Shown here: piece after piece, positions 1 through 5,789 of the stretch
Position numbering within the stretch: the first letter of the stretch is position 1
Layout: every line of letters begins with the position of its first letter
Assembly (NCBI GenBank): GCA_002067065.1
Contig: MVPY01000017.1
Coordinates: forward strand, 1 to 6,709
Origin: Methanobacterium sp. PtaB.Bin024
GTDB lineage: Archaea; Methanobacteriota; Methanobacteria; Methanobacteriales; Methanobacteriaceae
DNA length: 6,709 nucleotides
Direction of reading: 5' to 3'
Translations under genes and position numbers: made by a program
The notes under the pieces: generated by a model
The model's input: the letters and a program-made list of their open reading frames with translations, nothing else
Database searches by the model: none
What the model was told of the DNA's origin: nothing

Positions 1-4
1 GCTA

Positions 5-14
5 TTTTTATAAG
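5..14 (+). promoter_or_regulatory. Candidate TATA box for the antiporter gene
   Basis: The stretch TTTTTATAAG resembles an archaeal TATA box. Transcription would be expected to start about 25 bases further on, near 33-37. That leaves room for a short leader carrying the GGAGG at 41-45 before the TTG at 54. The match is loose and the window begins four bases upstream, so any BRE element cannot be judged. Confidence 0.3.
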
Positions 15-40
15 CTAATGACTCCTGCGGAAAATATTTC

Positions 41-45
41 GGAGG
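41..45 (+). promoter_or_regulatory. Ribosome-binding site that decides the antiporter start
   Basis: GGAGG is followed by eight bases and then TTG at 54, in frame with the antiporter. The alternative ATG at 18 has nothing similar upstream in the visible 17 bases, so this site argues for the TTG start. Confidence 0.6.
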
Positions 46-53
46 AATTATCA

Positions 54-1196
54 TTGGCAATCGATTTATTAACCCAATTTAATTTATTAGTACTGGTTAT
101 CATCATCTTCATAGCCAGTTTAATCTCACTGCGACTGGGATTATCAGTGGCAATAATAGAAATAGTTTTAGGAGCTGTTTTTGGGAATCTGGGTTTCTTA
201 CAGGCTACGGATTGGATGACCCTGGTAGCTTCACTGGGAGGAATACTGTTAACCTTCCTAGCAGGTACAGAGATAAACATCAACCTGATGAGGGAAAAGT
301 ATAAAGAAAGTTTTCTGATAGGATTCTGTTCATTCCTGGCTCCGTTTATAGGTGTTTCCCTTTACACATATTCTGTTGCGGGATGGAACTTAGAAGCAGC
401 TTTAATTGGTGGAATCGCACTTTCCACAACTTCTCTGGCAGTGGTGTACTCCGTACTGATGGAAACTGATATACCAAACTCTGATCTGGTGAAGATAATT
501 TTAGCCGCCACCTTCGTAACCGACATATCAACCGCCTTAGCACTGAGCATAATTTTCATAAAACCAGACCTGTACACCATTCTTTTCATCGTGATATCCA
601 TTGCTGTAATAGCCCTGGCAGCCAAATATTCAAAACACATATTCGGTCACGATAAACTGAAAAATAAGGTCATCGAACCGGAGATAAAATATGTATTCGT
701 GCTTCTGGTATTGTTCATGTATTTCGCCGCTCTAGGTAATGGACAAGCAGTTCTGCCGGCGTTTGTCTTGGGTCTTCTCATGTCCAAAGAATTGGCAAAG
801 GTCAAAGAAGCAACCACCAGGCTAAGAACGGTGGCATACGCGGTAATAACACCCATATTTTTCATAGTAGGTGGTTTAAACGTTTCTTTTTCGTTAGTAC
901 TGGCTTTTTTAGGTCTATTTGTAATATTATTTGCTATTAAATTTATTTCTAAGTTCATAGGAGTTTATTTCCTGGCCAACAAGTATATACCCAACGGAAG
1001 TATGTACACCACACTTCTAATGAGCACAGGATTAACTTTTGGAACCATAGCCAGCGTATTCGGCCTTAACGCAGGATACATAGATCAAGTGCAGTACTCA
1101 GTACTAATAGGAGTGGTGGTTGCCAGTGCAGTGATACCCACCTTTATAGCCCAAAAATGGTTCCTACCACGCCACAGAGAAGATATAGTGGAATAG
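54..1196 (+). CDS. CPA2-family cation/proton antiporter (Kef/NapA type)
   Basis: This is an integral membrane antiporter that probably exchanges Na+ or K+ for H+ across the cell membrane. The product is hydrophobic almost throughout, with about 11-13 membrane segments. Family landmarks, numbered from the TTG start, are an early GAVFGNLG segment (about 40-47), the ALSTTSLAVVYSVL helix (122-135), TFVTD with a conserved ion-binding Asp at about 157, and PIFFIVGGLNVS (267-278). The usual ND, DD or QD pair at the ion site is TD here. There is no C-terminal TrkA-N regulatory domain, and the 380-residue length fits a membrane domain alone. TTG at 54 is chosen because GGAGG at 41-45 sits eight bases before it. 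An in-frame ATG at 18 lacks such a site, although the frame stays open to the left edge. The exact ion is not determinable from sequence. Confidence 0.86.
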   Translation: MAIDLLTQFNLLVLVIIIFIASLISLRLGLSVAIIEIVLGAVFGNLGFLQATDWMTLVASLGGILLTFLAGTEININLMREKYKESFLIGFCSFLAPFIGVSLYTYSVAGWNLEAALIGGIALSTTSLAVVYSVLMETDIPNSDLVKIILAATFVTDISTALALSIIFIKPDLYTILFIVISIAVIALAAKYSKHIFGHDKLKNKVIEPEIKYVFVLLVLFMYFAALGNGQAVLPAFVLGLLMSKELAKVKEATTRLRTVAYAVITPIFFIVGGLNVSFSLVLAFLGLFVILFAIKFISKFIGVYFLANKYIPNGSMYTTLLMSTGLTFGTIASVFGLNAGYIDQVQYSVLIGVVVASAVIPTFIAQKWFLPRHREDIVE

Positions 1197-1286
1197 ATGA
1201 ATGACAGGAATGAAAGCGTTGAATAGACAAGTAAGGGATATAAAAAAAGTCCAATAGACGGATGATAGACATGAAAGTGTTGGAAA
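1192..1286. repeat. Imperfect direct repeat (about 34 bp, 61 bp apart) around the repeat-protein start
   Basis: Bases 1192-1225 and 1253-1286 align without gaps at about 26 of 34 positions. Shared blocks are AATAGA, ATGA.AG, ATGAAAG and GTTG. The right copy contains the start codon of the downstream gene. The left copy overlaps the antiporter stop codon and carries a look-alike start, ATGAAAGCGTTG at 1210, which opens only 15 codons. AATAGA also occurs at 1222, midway. This looks like an old duplication of a start region, but chance similarity in A/G-rich DNA is not excluded. Confidence 0.45.
1236..1248 (+). promoter_or_regulatory. Candidate TATA box for the repeat-protein gene
   Basis: GGATATAAAAAAA lies in the 74-base gap after the antiporter. 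A box centred near 1242 would place the start of transcription close to 1267-1270, so the message would have almost no leader before ATG 1271. A-rich runs are common here, so this is a weak call. Confidence 0.3.
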
Positions 1287-2050
1287 ATGCTTTGAAATAT
1301 GTTCATCAAAGGGAATATGATGGAGGGGGCTTCACTCTTTACGAAGGAATTCCAGATGGTAAAAACACCTATTACGGCCTCTCAATTCTCAATTTATTGG
1401 GAGAAACCCCAAATAACATCGATAAAACCATTTACTGGCTTAAAAACCTACAAAATAGCCGTGTATTCGGCATATATGGAAAGTTCAACCTTTTAAACAG
1501 CTTAGTTTTGTTAGGTAAGGAACCAGAAATTCCTGATAAATATATTCATCCATTACTGGAAAAAAAGAAATTCCCTAATCTGGAAATAGCCTTTTTAACT
1601 ACCGCAATATTAAAATTAATCGGATATCACGATTTTAATCATATATCTGAATGGATTTTAAGGCAACAGAATGACGATGGAGGATTCAACATCGGCGGAT
1701 CAGATATTCAATCTACCTATTACGCCGTTGAATCTTTAAACTGCATCGATGAATCATTGATAGAAAATAGAGATAATATTTTAGATTTTACCAAGAGATG
1801 CAGAACAAAAGAAGGATTATTCGTTTATACTCCAATCAGTTATCCCCCATACATCGAATCAATCTATTCCGGGGTAAAAATTTTTGAAACACTGGGAAAA
1901 ATTCCTGAAAACAAAGAATCCATGGTGGATTTTGTTTTAGAACTTCAAAATAATGATGGGGGATTTAGAAGATCTATCTATATGGGAATTTCTGAGCTTG
2001 AATATACATACAGGGCTTTATACGTGCTAAAAACATTATCATATCTTTAA
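1271..2050 (+). CDS. Prenyltransferase/squalene-cyclase repeat protein, function unknown
   Basis: The 259-residue product is built from alpha-toroid repeats of the prenyltransferase/squalene oxidase type (PF00432-like). Visible units, numbered from ATG 1271, are QREYDGGGF followed by NTYYGLSILNLLG (13-44), LKNLQNSRVFGIYG followed by NLLNSLVLLG (57-82), LRQQNDDGGF followed by STYYAVESL (130-156), and LELQNNDGGF followed by LEYTYRALYVL (224-253). Such repeats form the barrel of protein prenyltransferase beta subunits and triterpene cyclases. I see neither the cyclase DxDD acid motif nor the Asp/Cys/His zinc ligands of protein prenyltransferases. The protein is also shorter than those enzymes (roughly 330 residues or more). 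It is probably soluble, since there is no signal peptide or membrane helix. ATG 1271 is preferred over ATG 1262 because a weak TGAT lies four bases before it; either is possible. Enolase follows after 31 bases. Assigning a catalytic role would be a guess. Confidence 0.8.
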   Translation: MKVLENALKYVHQREYDGGGFTLYEGIPDGKNTYYGLSILNLLGETPNNIDKTIYWLKNLQNSRVFGIYGKFNLLNSLVLLGKEPEIPDKYIHPLLEKKKFPNLEIAFLTTAILKLIGYHDFNHISEWILRQQNDDGGFNIGGSDIQSTYYAVESLNCIDESLIENRDNILDFTKRCRTKEGLFVYTPISYPPYIESIYSGVKIFETLGKIPENKESMVDFVLELQNNDGGFRRSIYMGISELEYTYRALYVLKTLSYL

Positions 2051-2070
2051 ATTGTTTAATTTAAAAAAAT

Positions 2071-2075
2071 GGAGG
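2071..2075 (+). promoter_or_regulatory. Ribosome-binding site of enolase
   Basis: GGAGG ends six bases before ATG 2082. It rules out the upstream in-frame TTG at 2052, which has no such site and would add ten residues not typical of enolase. Confidence 0.75.
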
Positions 2076-2081
2076 ATTATT

Positions 2082-3359
2082 ATGGATAGTATAATAGAAG
2101 AAGTTTTAATAAGGAAAATTTCAGACAGCAGAGGAAACCCCACCGTAGAAGTGGAGATTATAACAGCAAATGGTTATGGGATCGCAGCAGCGCCCAGTGG
2201 TGCCAGTACCGGGGCGCTTGAAGTAACAGCATTTCCAGAGATAGGTGTGGATGAATTAATTAAAAAATATAAATCTGAAATAGTTTCTGAGCTTGAAGGA
2301 CTATCTGCAGAAGATACCAGTATTATCGATAAAACTATGAAAGCTTTAGATGGTACAGAGAATCTTTCAACGTTAGGTGGTAATACTGTGGTTGCAGTTT
2401 CCCTGGCGGCGGCAAAAGCGGCATCTTCATCCTATAACATGCCCCTTTACAGATTCCTGGGTGGTAACCTGGTTAATGAAATCCCATACCCACTGGGAAA
2501 TATGATCAACGGGGGAGCACATGTTGGGAAAACCAAACAGGTGGAAAGTTCCTGGATTGGCGCACCTGACATACAGGAGTTTCTAGTCGTCCCCGTAGGA
2601 GCAAACAATATTAAAGAGGCAGTATTTGCAAATTCAGCCGTGCACAAAAGAATTGGAGAGTTAATAAGATCTAAAGATCCGCTATTTACTGGTGGTAAAG
2701 GTGATGAGGGTGGTTGGGCTCCGAATCTATCTGATTATGAGGCACTGGAAATTCAGGCAAAGGCCTGTGAAGATGTTGGAGATGAGTTAGGTATTAAAAT
2801 TAAACCATCACTTGATTTAGCTCCTAGTGGACTCTGGGATGAATCTAAAAAGGTATATGTGTATGGTAGGGAAAAAGTCACCAGAAACACCGGTGAACAG
2901 ATTGATTTCGTCATGGAAATCATCGATACTTACAACTTGTTCTTTGTGGAAGACCCCTTACATGAAAATGACTTTGAAGGGTTTGCAGAACTCACCAGGA
3001 AGGTTGGAGATCGATGTATTATCTGTGGGGACGATATCTTTGTAACCAATGTAGATATACTGGCCAAAGGAATAGAAATGGGTACTGCAAATGCTATTAT
3101 AATAAAACCCAACCAGATCGGAACTTTAAGCGAGACATATAGGACAGTTAAACTCGCAAAAGACAACAATTACACTCCTGTAGTGTCACATCGCTCTGGT
3201 GAAACCACAGATGAAACAATAGCCCATCTAGCGGTGGCCTTCTCCTGTCCTCTTATAAAAACAGGTGCCATAGGTGGTGAAAGAATTGCCAAACTCAACG
3301 AACTCATCCGCATCGAGGAAGACATGGCCAACCCAGTTATGGCTAAATTTAAAAAATAA
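2082..3359 (+). CDS. eno: Enolase (phosphopyruvate hydratase)
   Basis: The enzyme interconverts 2-phosphoglycerate and phosphoenolpyruvate in the cytosol, mainly for gluconeogenesis in methanogens. The 425-residue length and all landmarks fit: SDSRGNPTVEV (14-24), the PSGASTG loop (38-44), GGAH with the loop histidine H147, QEF with E166, GDEGGWAP with E209, SLDLAPS with metal ligand D245, VEDPLHE with E290, CGDDIFVTN with D317/D318, IIKPNQIGT with catalytic K342, SHRSGETTD (369-377) and IKTGAIGGER with K393. One thing is odd. H147 and E166 are 19 residues apart, where yeast and E. coli enolases have 9, so about ten residues (near 151-160, TKQVESSWIG) are inserted in the substrate-closing loop. 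As I recall, the main enolase of Methanobacteriales lies near rpoN/rpoK/rpsB, and none of those genes is here, so this could be a second copy. The next gene starts 56 bases later. Confidence 0.97.
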   Translation: MDSIIEEVLIRKISDSRGNPTVEVEIITANGYGIAAAPSGASTGALEVTAFPEIGVDELIKKYKSEIVSELEGLSAEDTSIIDKTMKALDGTENLSTLGGNTVVAVSLAAAKAASSSYNMPLYRFLGGNLVNEIPYPLGNMINGGAHVGKTKQVESSWIGAPDIQEFLVVPVGANNIKEAVFANSAVHKRIGELIRSKDPLFTGGKGDEGGWAPNLSDYEALEIQAKACEDVGDELGIKIKPSLDLAPSGLWDESKKVYVYGREKVTRNTGEQIDFVMEIIDTYNLFFVEDPLHENDFEGFAELTRKVGDRCIICGDDIFVTNVDILAKGIEMGTANAIIIKPNQIGTLSETYRTVKLAKDNNYTPVVSHRSGETTDETIAHLAVAFSCPLIKTGAIGGERIAKLNELIRIEEDMANPVMAKFKK

Positions 3360-3363
3360 TAAA

Positions 3364-3409
3364 TACCAAAGCATTCAGGATAAGAGTACCAAAACATTCA
3401 GGATAAGGT
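3364..3409. repeat. Tandem 23-bp direct repeat ahead of the first pyrophosphatase
   Basis: Two adjacent 23-base units, 3364-3386 and 3387-3409, begin TACCAAA and contain CATTCAGGATAAG. They match at 20 of 23 positions; the differences are G/A at unit position 8 and the last two bases. The repeat fills most of the 56-base gap after enolase. The second unit runs into the AGGTGA ribosome-binding site, so the first unit holds a near-copy (AAGAG in place of AAGGT). Confidence 0.9.
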
Positions 3410-3411
3410 GA
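3406..3411 (+). promoter_or_regulatory. Ribosome-binding site supporting a TTG start
   Basis: AGGTGA lies four bases before TTG 3416. No ATG lies near this point in the pyrophosphatase frame. The protein from this TTG begins MNLWK, exactly as the paralogue at 5799 does. Confidence 0.65.
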
Positions 3412-3415
3412 GTTT

Positions 3416-3964
3416 TTGAACCTCTGGAAAGATATTAAAACCAAACCATCGCTAAAGACTGTGCATGCGGTTATTGAAACTCTAAAAGGTTCAAAGAACA
3501 AATATGAATACAACGTGGATAAAGAGGTATTTGTACTGGAACGGGTTTTGCATTCTCCGTTCCAATATCCCACCGATTATGGTATGATACCCCGGACCAT
3601 GGGAAATGATGGGAATCCACTGGACATCATGGTGATGATGCGTCAGCCAACCTTCCCTGGATGCATCATAGAATGCAGGCCCATCGGAGTGATGAAGATG
3701 ACCGATGAAGGAGAAAGAGACGATAAAATATTGGGTGTACCAGTAAATGACCCGAGATTTACCGACATCAATGATATTCAGGATGTTCCACTCGCATTTT
3801 TAGAGGAAATAGAACACTTTTTCCGTGAATACAAAAAATTAGAAGGAAAAATCACTGAAATTTTGGGCTGGAAAAATACAGGAAAAGCTTTAGAAGCCAT
3901 CGACCATTCAATAGAACTTTACAATGAGATGCTGTCCCTGAAAACTCTTTTTCAGTTGAAATAA
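3416..3964 (+). CDS. Family I inorganic pyrophosphatase paralogue with Asp-to-Asn active-site change
   Basis: Soluble family I pyrophosphatases hydrolyse PPi to two phosphates and so pull biosynthetic reactions forward. The 182-residue product matches the family along its length, and its numbering happens to coincide with E. coli PPase over the core. Conserved residues include E21, K29, E31, R43, Y51, Y55, D65, D70, D97, D102, K104, Y139 and K140. The signature that normally reads DGDPxD reads DGNPLD here (65-70). Asn67 therefore replaces the Asp proposed as general base (E. coli D67, yeast D117), so activity may be reduced or altered. The paralogue at 5799 is about 60% identical by hand alignment and keeps the Asp. 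This copy also has a longer C-terminal tail (about nine extra residues, ending LKTLFQLK). It starts with TTG, supported by AGGTGA and by the shared MNLWK start. An MFS gene follows after 35 bases. Confidence 0.93.
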   Translation: MNLWKDIKTKPSLKTVHAVIETLKGSKNKYEYNVDKEVFVLERVLHSPFQYPTDYGMIPRTMGNDGNPLDIMVMMRQPTFPGCIIECRPIGVMKMTDEGERDDKILGVPVNDPRFTDINDIQDVPLAFLEEIEHFFREYKKLEGKITEILGWKNTGKALEAIDHSIELYNEMLSLKTLFQLK

Positions 3965-3999
3965 TTAAGATAGGATCATAAATCAATTTAAATGATATT

Positions 4000-5190
4000 A
4001 TGAATAATTTTAAAGACTTCATGAACAACAACGCCCTTAAATTCATCATCCTAATAGGGGTGGTGAGTCTCTTTGCGGACATGACCTATGAAGGAGCGCG
4101 TAGTATAACAGGACCCTATCTGGCTATTTTAGGGGCAAGTGCAGTTACTGTCGGATTTGTAGCTGGATTTGGAGAATTGGCAGGTTATGTGCTTAGATTC
4201 TTCTCAGGACGCTTTATTGATAGTACAGGTAGGTACTGGGCCGTTACTATTGGTGGCTATCTGATTAATCTTATTGCAGTACCTCTTTTGGCTCTGGCTG
4301 GAAGTTGGGAGGTAGCTGCAGTATTGATTATAACTGAAAGATTAGGTAAAGGTATCCGAGTGCCCTCCAGAGACGTGATGTTATCCCATGCCTGCAGTCA
4401 GGTGGGTCAGGGTTGGGGATTTGGCCTGCATGAAGCGTTGGATCAGATTGGGGCAATACTAGGTCCTTTAATTGTTGCTGCAATACTTTTTTATCATGGA
4501 AGTTACCAGCTAGGATTTGCCTTTCTTTTGCTACCTGCTGTGTTAGCCATTTTAGTGTTAGTGATTTCCAGATTTCTTTATCCTCATCCACATGACTTAG
4601 AAGTTGAAGTCCCTCAATTAAATACAAAGGGATTTAAAAGGATGTACTGGTTGTACGTTATTGCAGCAGCTTTAATTGCTGCGGGATTCGCTGACTTTGC
4701 ACTCATTGCGTACCATTTCCAGAAGGTGGGTATTGTTTCTGCAGCTATGATACCTATTTTCTATGCATTGGCCATGGGTACAGATGGAATTTCGGCTTTG
4801 ATATTCGGAAAACTTTTCGATAAGGTAGGCTTATCCATCATGATCGTTGTGGCTTTAATATCCTCACTCTTTGCACCCTTAGTATTTTTAGGTGGATTCT
4901 ACATGGCTTTCATGGGAATGGTAATTTGGGGAGTGAGTATGGGTGCCCAGGAATCTATAATGAGGTCTTCAGTTGCAGTCATGTCTACTGTTAAAAGACG
5001 TGGCTCTGCTTATGGTGTTTTTCAAACCATTTATGGTGTTTCATGGTTTGCTGGAAGCTTATTCATGGGTGCGTTATATGATTTTTCCGTAACTTATTTG
5101 GTGGTCTTCTCTGTCTTGATACAACTTATATCGATTCCTGTTTTTATTTCAATGTTAAGAATACGGAATCGAAAAGGAGAGAACATCTGA
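4000..5190 (+). CDS. Major facilitator superfamily (MFS) transporter, substrate unknown
   Basis: This is a cell-membrane secondary transporter of 396 residues with about 12 hydrophobic segments, the usual MFS length. The loop after the second helix carries the family motif A pattern, GRFIDSTGR (70-78). A degenerate second copy, FGKLFDKVG (269-277), lies at the matching point of the C-terminal half. Other recognisable stretches are TERLGKGIRVPSRDVMLSHA (112-131) and GFGLHEALDQIGAILGPL (140-157), which are seen in a prokaryotic MFS subgroup without a firm substrate that I can name. Residues 196-214 form the charged central loop between the halves. ATG 4000 has only a weak ribosome-binding site; the next in-frame ATG, at 4021, is no better. 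The gene begins 35 bases after the first pyrophosphatase and may be co-transcribed with it. Drug, sugar or organic-anion transport cannot be told apart from sequence. Confidence 0.9.
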   Translation: MNNFKDFMNNNALKFIILIGVVSLFADMTYEGARSITGPYLAILGASAVTVGFVAGFGELAGYVLRFFSGRFIDSTGRYWAVTIGGYLINLIAVPLLALAGSWEVAAVLIITERLGKGIRVPSRDVMLSHACSQVGQGWGFGLHEALDQIGAILGPLIVAAILFYHGSYQLGFAFLLLPAVLAILVLVISRFLYPHPHDLEVEVPQLNTKGFKRMYWLYVIAAALIAAGFADFALIAYHFQKVGIVSAAMIPIFYALAMGTDGISALIFGKLFDKVGLSIMIVVALISSLFAPLVFLGGFYMAFMGMVIWGVSMGAQESIMRSSVAVMSTVKRRGSAYGVFQTIYGVSWFAGSLFMGALYDFSVTYLVVFSVLIQLISIPVFISMLRIRNRKGENI

Positions 5191-5193
5191 CAA

Positions 5194-5210
5194 GATATGT
5201 ATATATACAT
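5194..5210 (+). promoter_or_regulatory. TATA-like element containing a perfect 14-bp palindrome
   Basis: ATGTATATATACAT at 5197-5210 is a perfect palindrome in the 35-base gap after the MFS gene. It includes a strong TATA-like core about 25 bases before ATG 5226. It could be a promoter for the next gene, an operator covering that promoter, or both. If transcription starts 25 bases on, the leader would be too short to use the GGAG at 5214-5217, so the exact arrangement is unclear. Confidence 0.45.
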
Positions 5211-5225
5211 GATGGAGATTAATAA

Positions 5226-5498
5226 ATGAAGATTAATTGGGAAAAAATCCCCAAGACTCAAGAGGAAATCATTGTAACTGAGTATATTGAAGGCAAAATT
5301 AACATTCTTGAACGTTTACTTGACGTGTACACAAAAGAGCATTTATTAACCATTTCTTTCACGCCCCCTCCTTTAAAAGGTAATTACTACACGTATGAAA
5401 TAAAATTTCATAGACACGGCCAGAAATATCTAATCAATGTATGGAAAGGAATACGAACCGGCGATGCCTTGCCGATTTTATATGGATATCTCCAATGA
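5226..5498 (+). CDS. Small hypothetical protein (90 residues)
   Basis: I do not recognise this family. The 90-residue product is hydrophilic, with no signal peptide or membrane segment. The first half looks helical and charged (EEIIVTEYIEGKINILERLLDV region, about 13-34). The second half suggests beta strands (LLTISFTP at 40-47; YYTYEIKFHRHGQKYLINVW at 54-73), so a small alpha/beta domain is likely. There are no cysteines and no obvious metal or nucleotide motif. ATG 5226 has GGAG at 5214-5217 with an eight-base spacer, and codon use resembles that of its neighbours, which supports a real gene. It starts 35 bases after the MFS gene and is preceded by a palindromic TATA-like element, so it may have its own promoter. 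No function is proposed. Confidence 0.68.
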   Translation: MKINWEKIPKTQEEIIVTEYIEGKINILERLLDVYTKEHLLTISFTPPPLKGNYYTYEIKFHRHGQKYLINVWKGIRTGDALPILYGYLQ

Positions 5499-5561
5499 TT
5501 CAAAAATGTAGAATCCCTATTTACTGTGTTCAAAATCATAGCAATTAGGTGATAAGAAAAA

Positions 5562-5675
5562 TTGGATACTGTAAAACAGGATGAATCAACACACGTAATA
5601 GTAGTAACCAGGTCGGCAGAGATGAGAGGGCCCCAGGCAGATAGTGTAAATGTAAACAATGATTTACTGCGATGA
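5562..5675 (+). CDS. Possible small protein (37 codons, TTG start)
   Basis: TTG 5562 opens 37 codons and ends at TGA 5673-5675. AGGTGAT at 5547-5553 sits eight bases before it, a good match to the archaeal ribosome-binding consensus and similar to the sites of other genes here. The peptide is hydrophilic, with a short hydrophobic core HVIVVTRSAEM (about 11-21) and an Asn/Asp-rich tail. It resembles nothing I know. It could be a real small protein, a decayed gene end, or a chance ORF. The case rests on the ribosome-binding site and on coding-like GC content against A/T-rich flanks. Confidence 0.35.
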   Translation: MDTVKQDESTHVIVVTRSAEMRGPQADSVNVNNDLLR

Positions 5676-5715
5676 TATTTTCTATACATAAAGTTAATTA
5701 TGGTTTAGATGTCCA

Positions 5716-5731
5716 AATTATTAAAATAATT
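5716..5731. promoter_or_regulatory. Inverted repeat AATTATT-AA-AATAATT, possible promoter core
   Basis: This is a perfect 7-base inverted repeat with a two-base centre in A/T-rich DNA upstream of the second pyrophosphatase. It overlaps the best TATA-like stretch (TTAAAATAATTAAAA). A box centred near 5726 would give a start near 5751 and a leader of about 48 bases. It may be a promoter, an operator, or simply A/T-rich sequence. Confidence 0.35.
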
Positions 5732-5732
5732 A

Positions 5733-5753
5733 AAAGTGGACTTTAAGTAAAGT
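5733..5753. repeat. Alternating AAAGT/ACTTT/AAAGT inverted repeats
   Basis: AAAGT (5733-5737), ACTTT (5740-5744) and AAAGT (5749-5753) form two overlapping perfect inverted repeats: AAAGT-GG-ACTTT and ACTTTA-AG-TAAAGT. They share the middle arm, so in RNA only one hairpin could form at a time; in DNA they could be paired regulator sites. The location, 46-66 bases before the pyrophosphatase start, suits an operator or leader element. Confidence 0.4.
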
Positions 5754-5782
5754 TTGATTAATTCAAGAAATATTTGAAAATT

Positions 5783-5789
5783 AGGAGGT
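5783..5789 (+). promoter_or_regulatory. Ribosome-binding site that decides the second pyrophosphatase start
   Basis: AGGAGGT directly abuts ATG 5790, leaving no spacer, but lies nine bases before the in-frame ATG 5799. The later ATG gives the MNLWK start shared with the paralogue. Confidence 0.8.

Noticed and set aside
2052..2081. Ten-residue N-terminal extension of enolase from TTG 2052
   Set aside because: It has no ribosome-binding site, whereas GGAGG at 2071-2075 serves ATG 2082. Enolases normally begin close to the SIIEEV segment.
2930..3169. Antisense ORFs inside enolase and other genes
   Set aside because: They lie wholly within well-supported genes and have no ribosome-binding sites or recognisable motifs.
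3364..3409. Tandem repeat as a CRISPR fragment
   Set aside because: The two units are directly adjacent with no spacer between them, and there are only two.
5607..5640. GC-rich patch as a tRNA or structured RNA
   Set aside because: I found no cloverleaf arms, no T-loop-like GTTC and no convincing long stem; GGGCCC alone is too short.
5408..5689. - strand ORF of 93 codons over the intergenic region
   Set aside because: It overlaps the better-supported 90-residue gene and the small + strand ORF. It has no ribosome-binding site before its ATG, and its composition looks like an antisense shadow.
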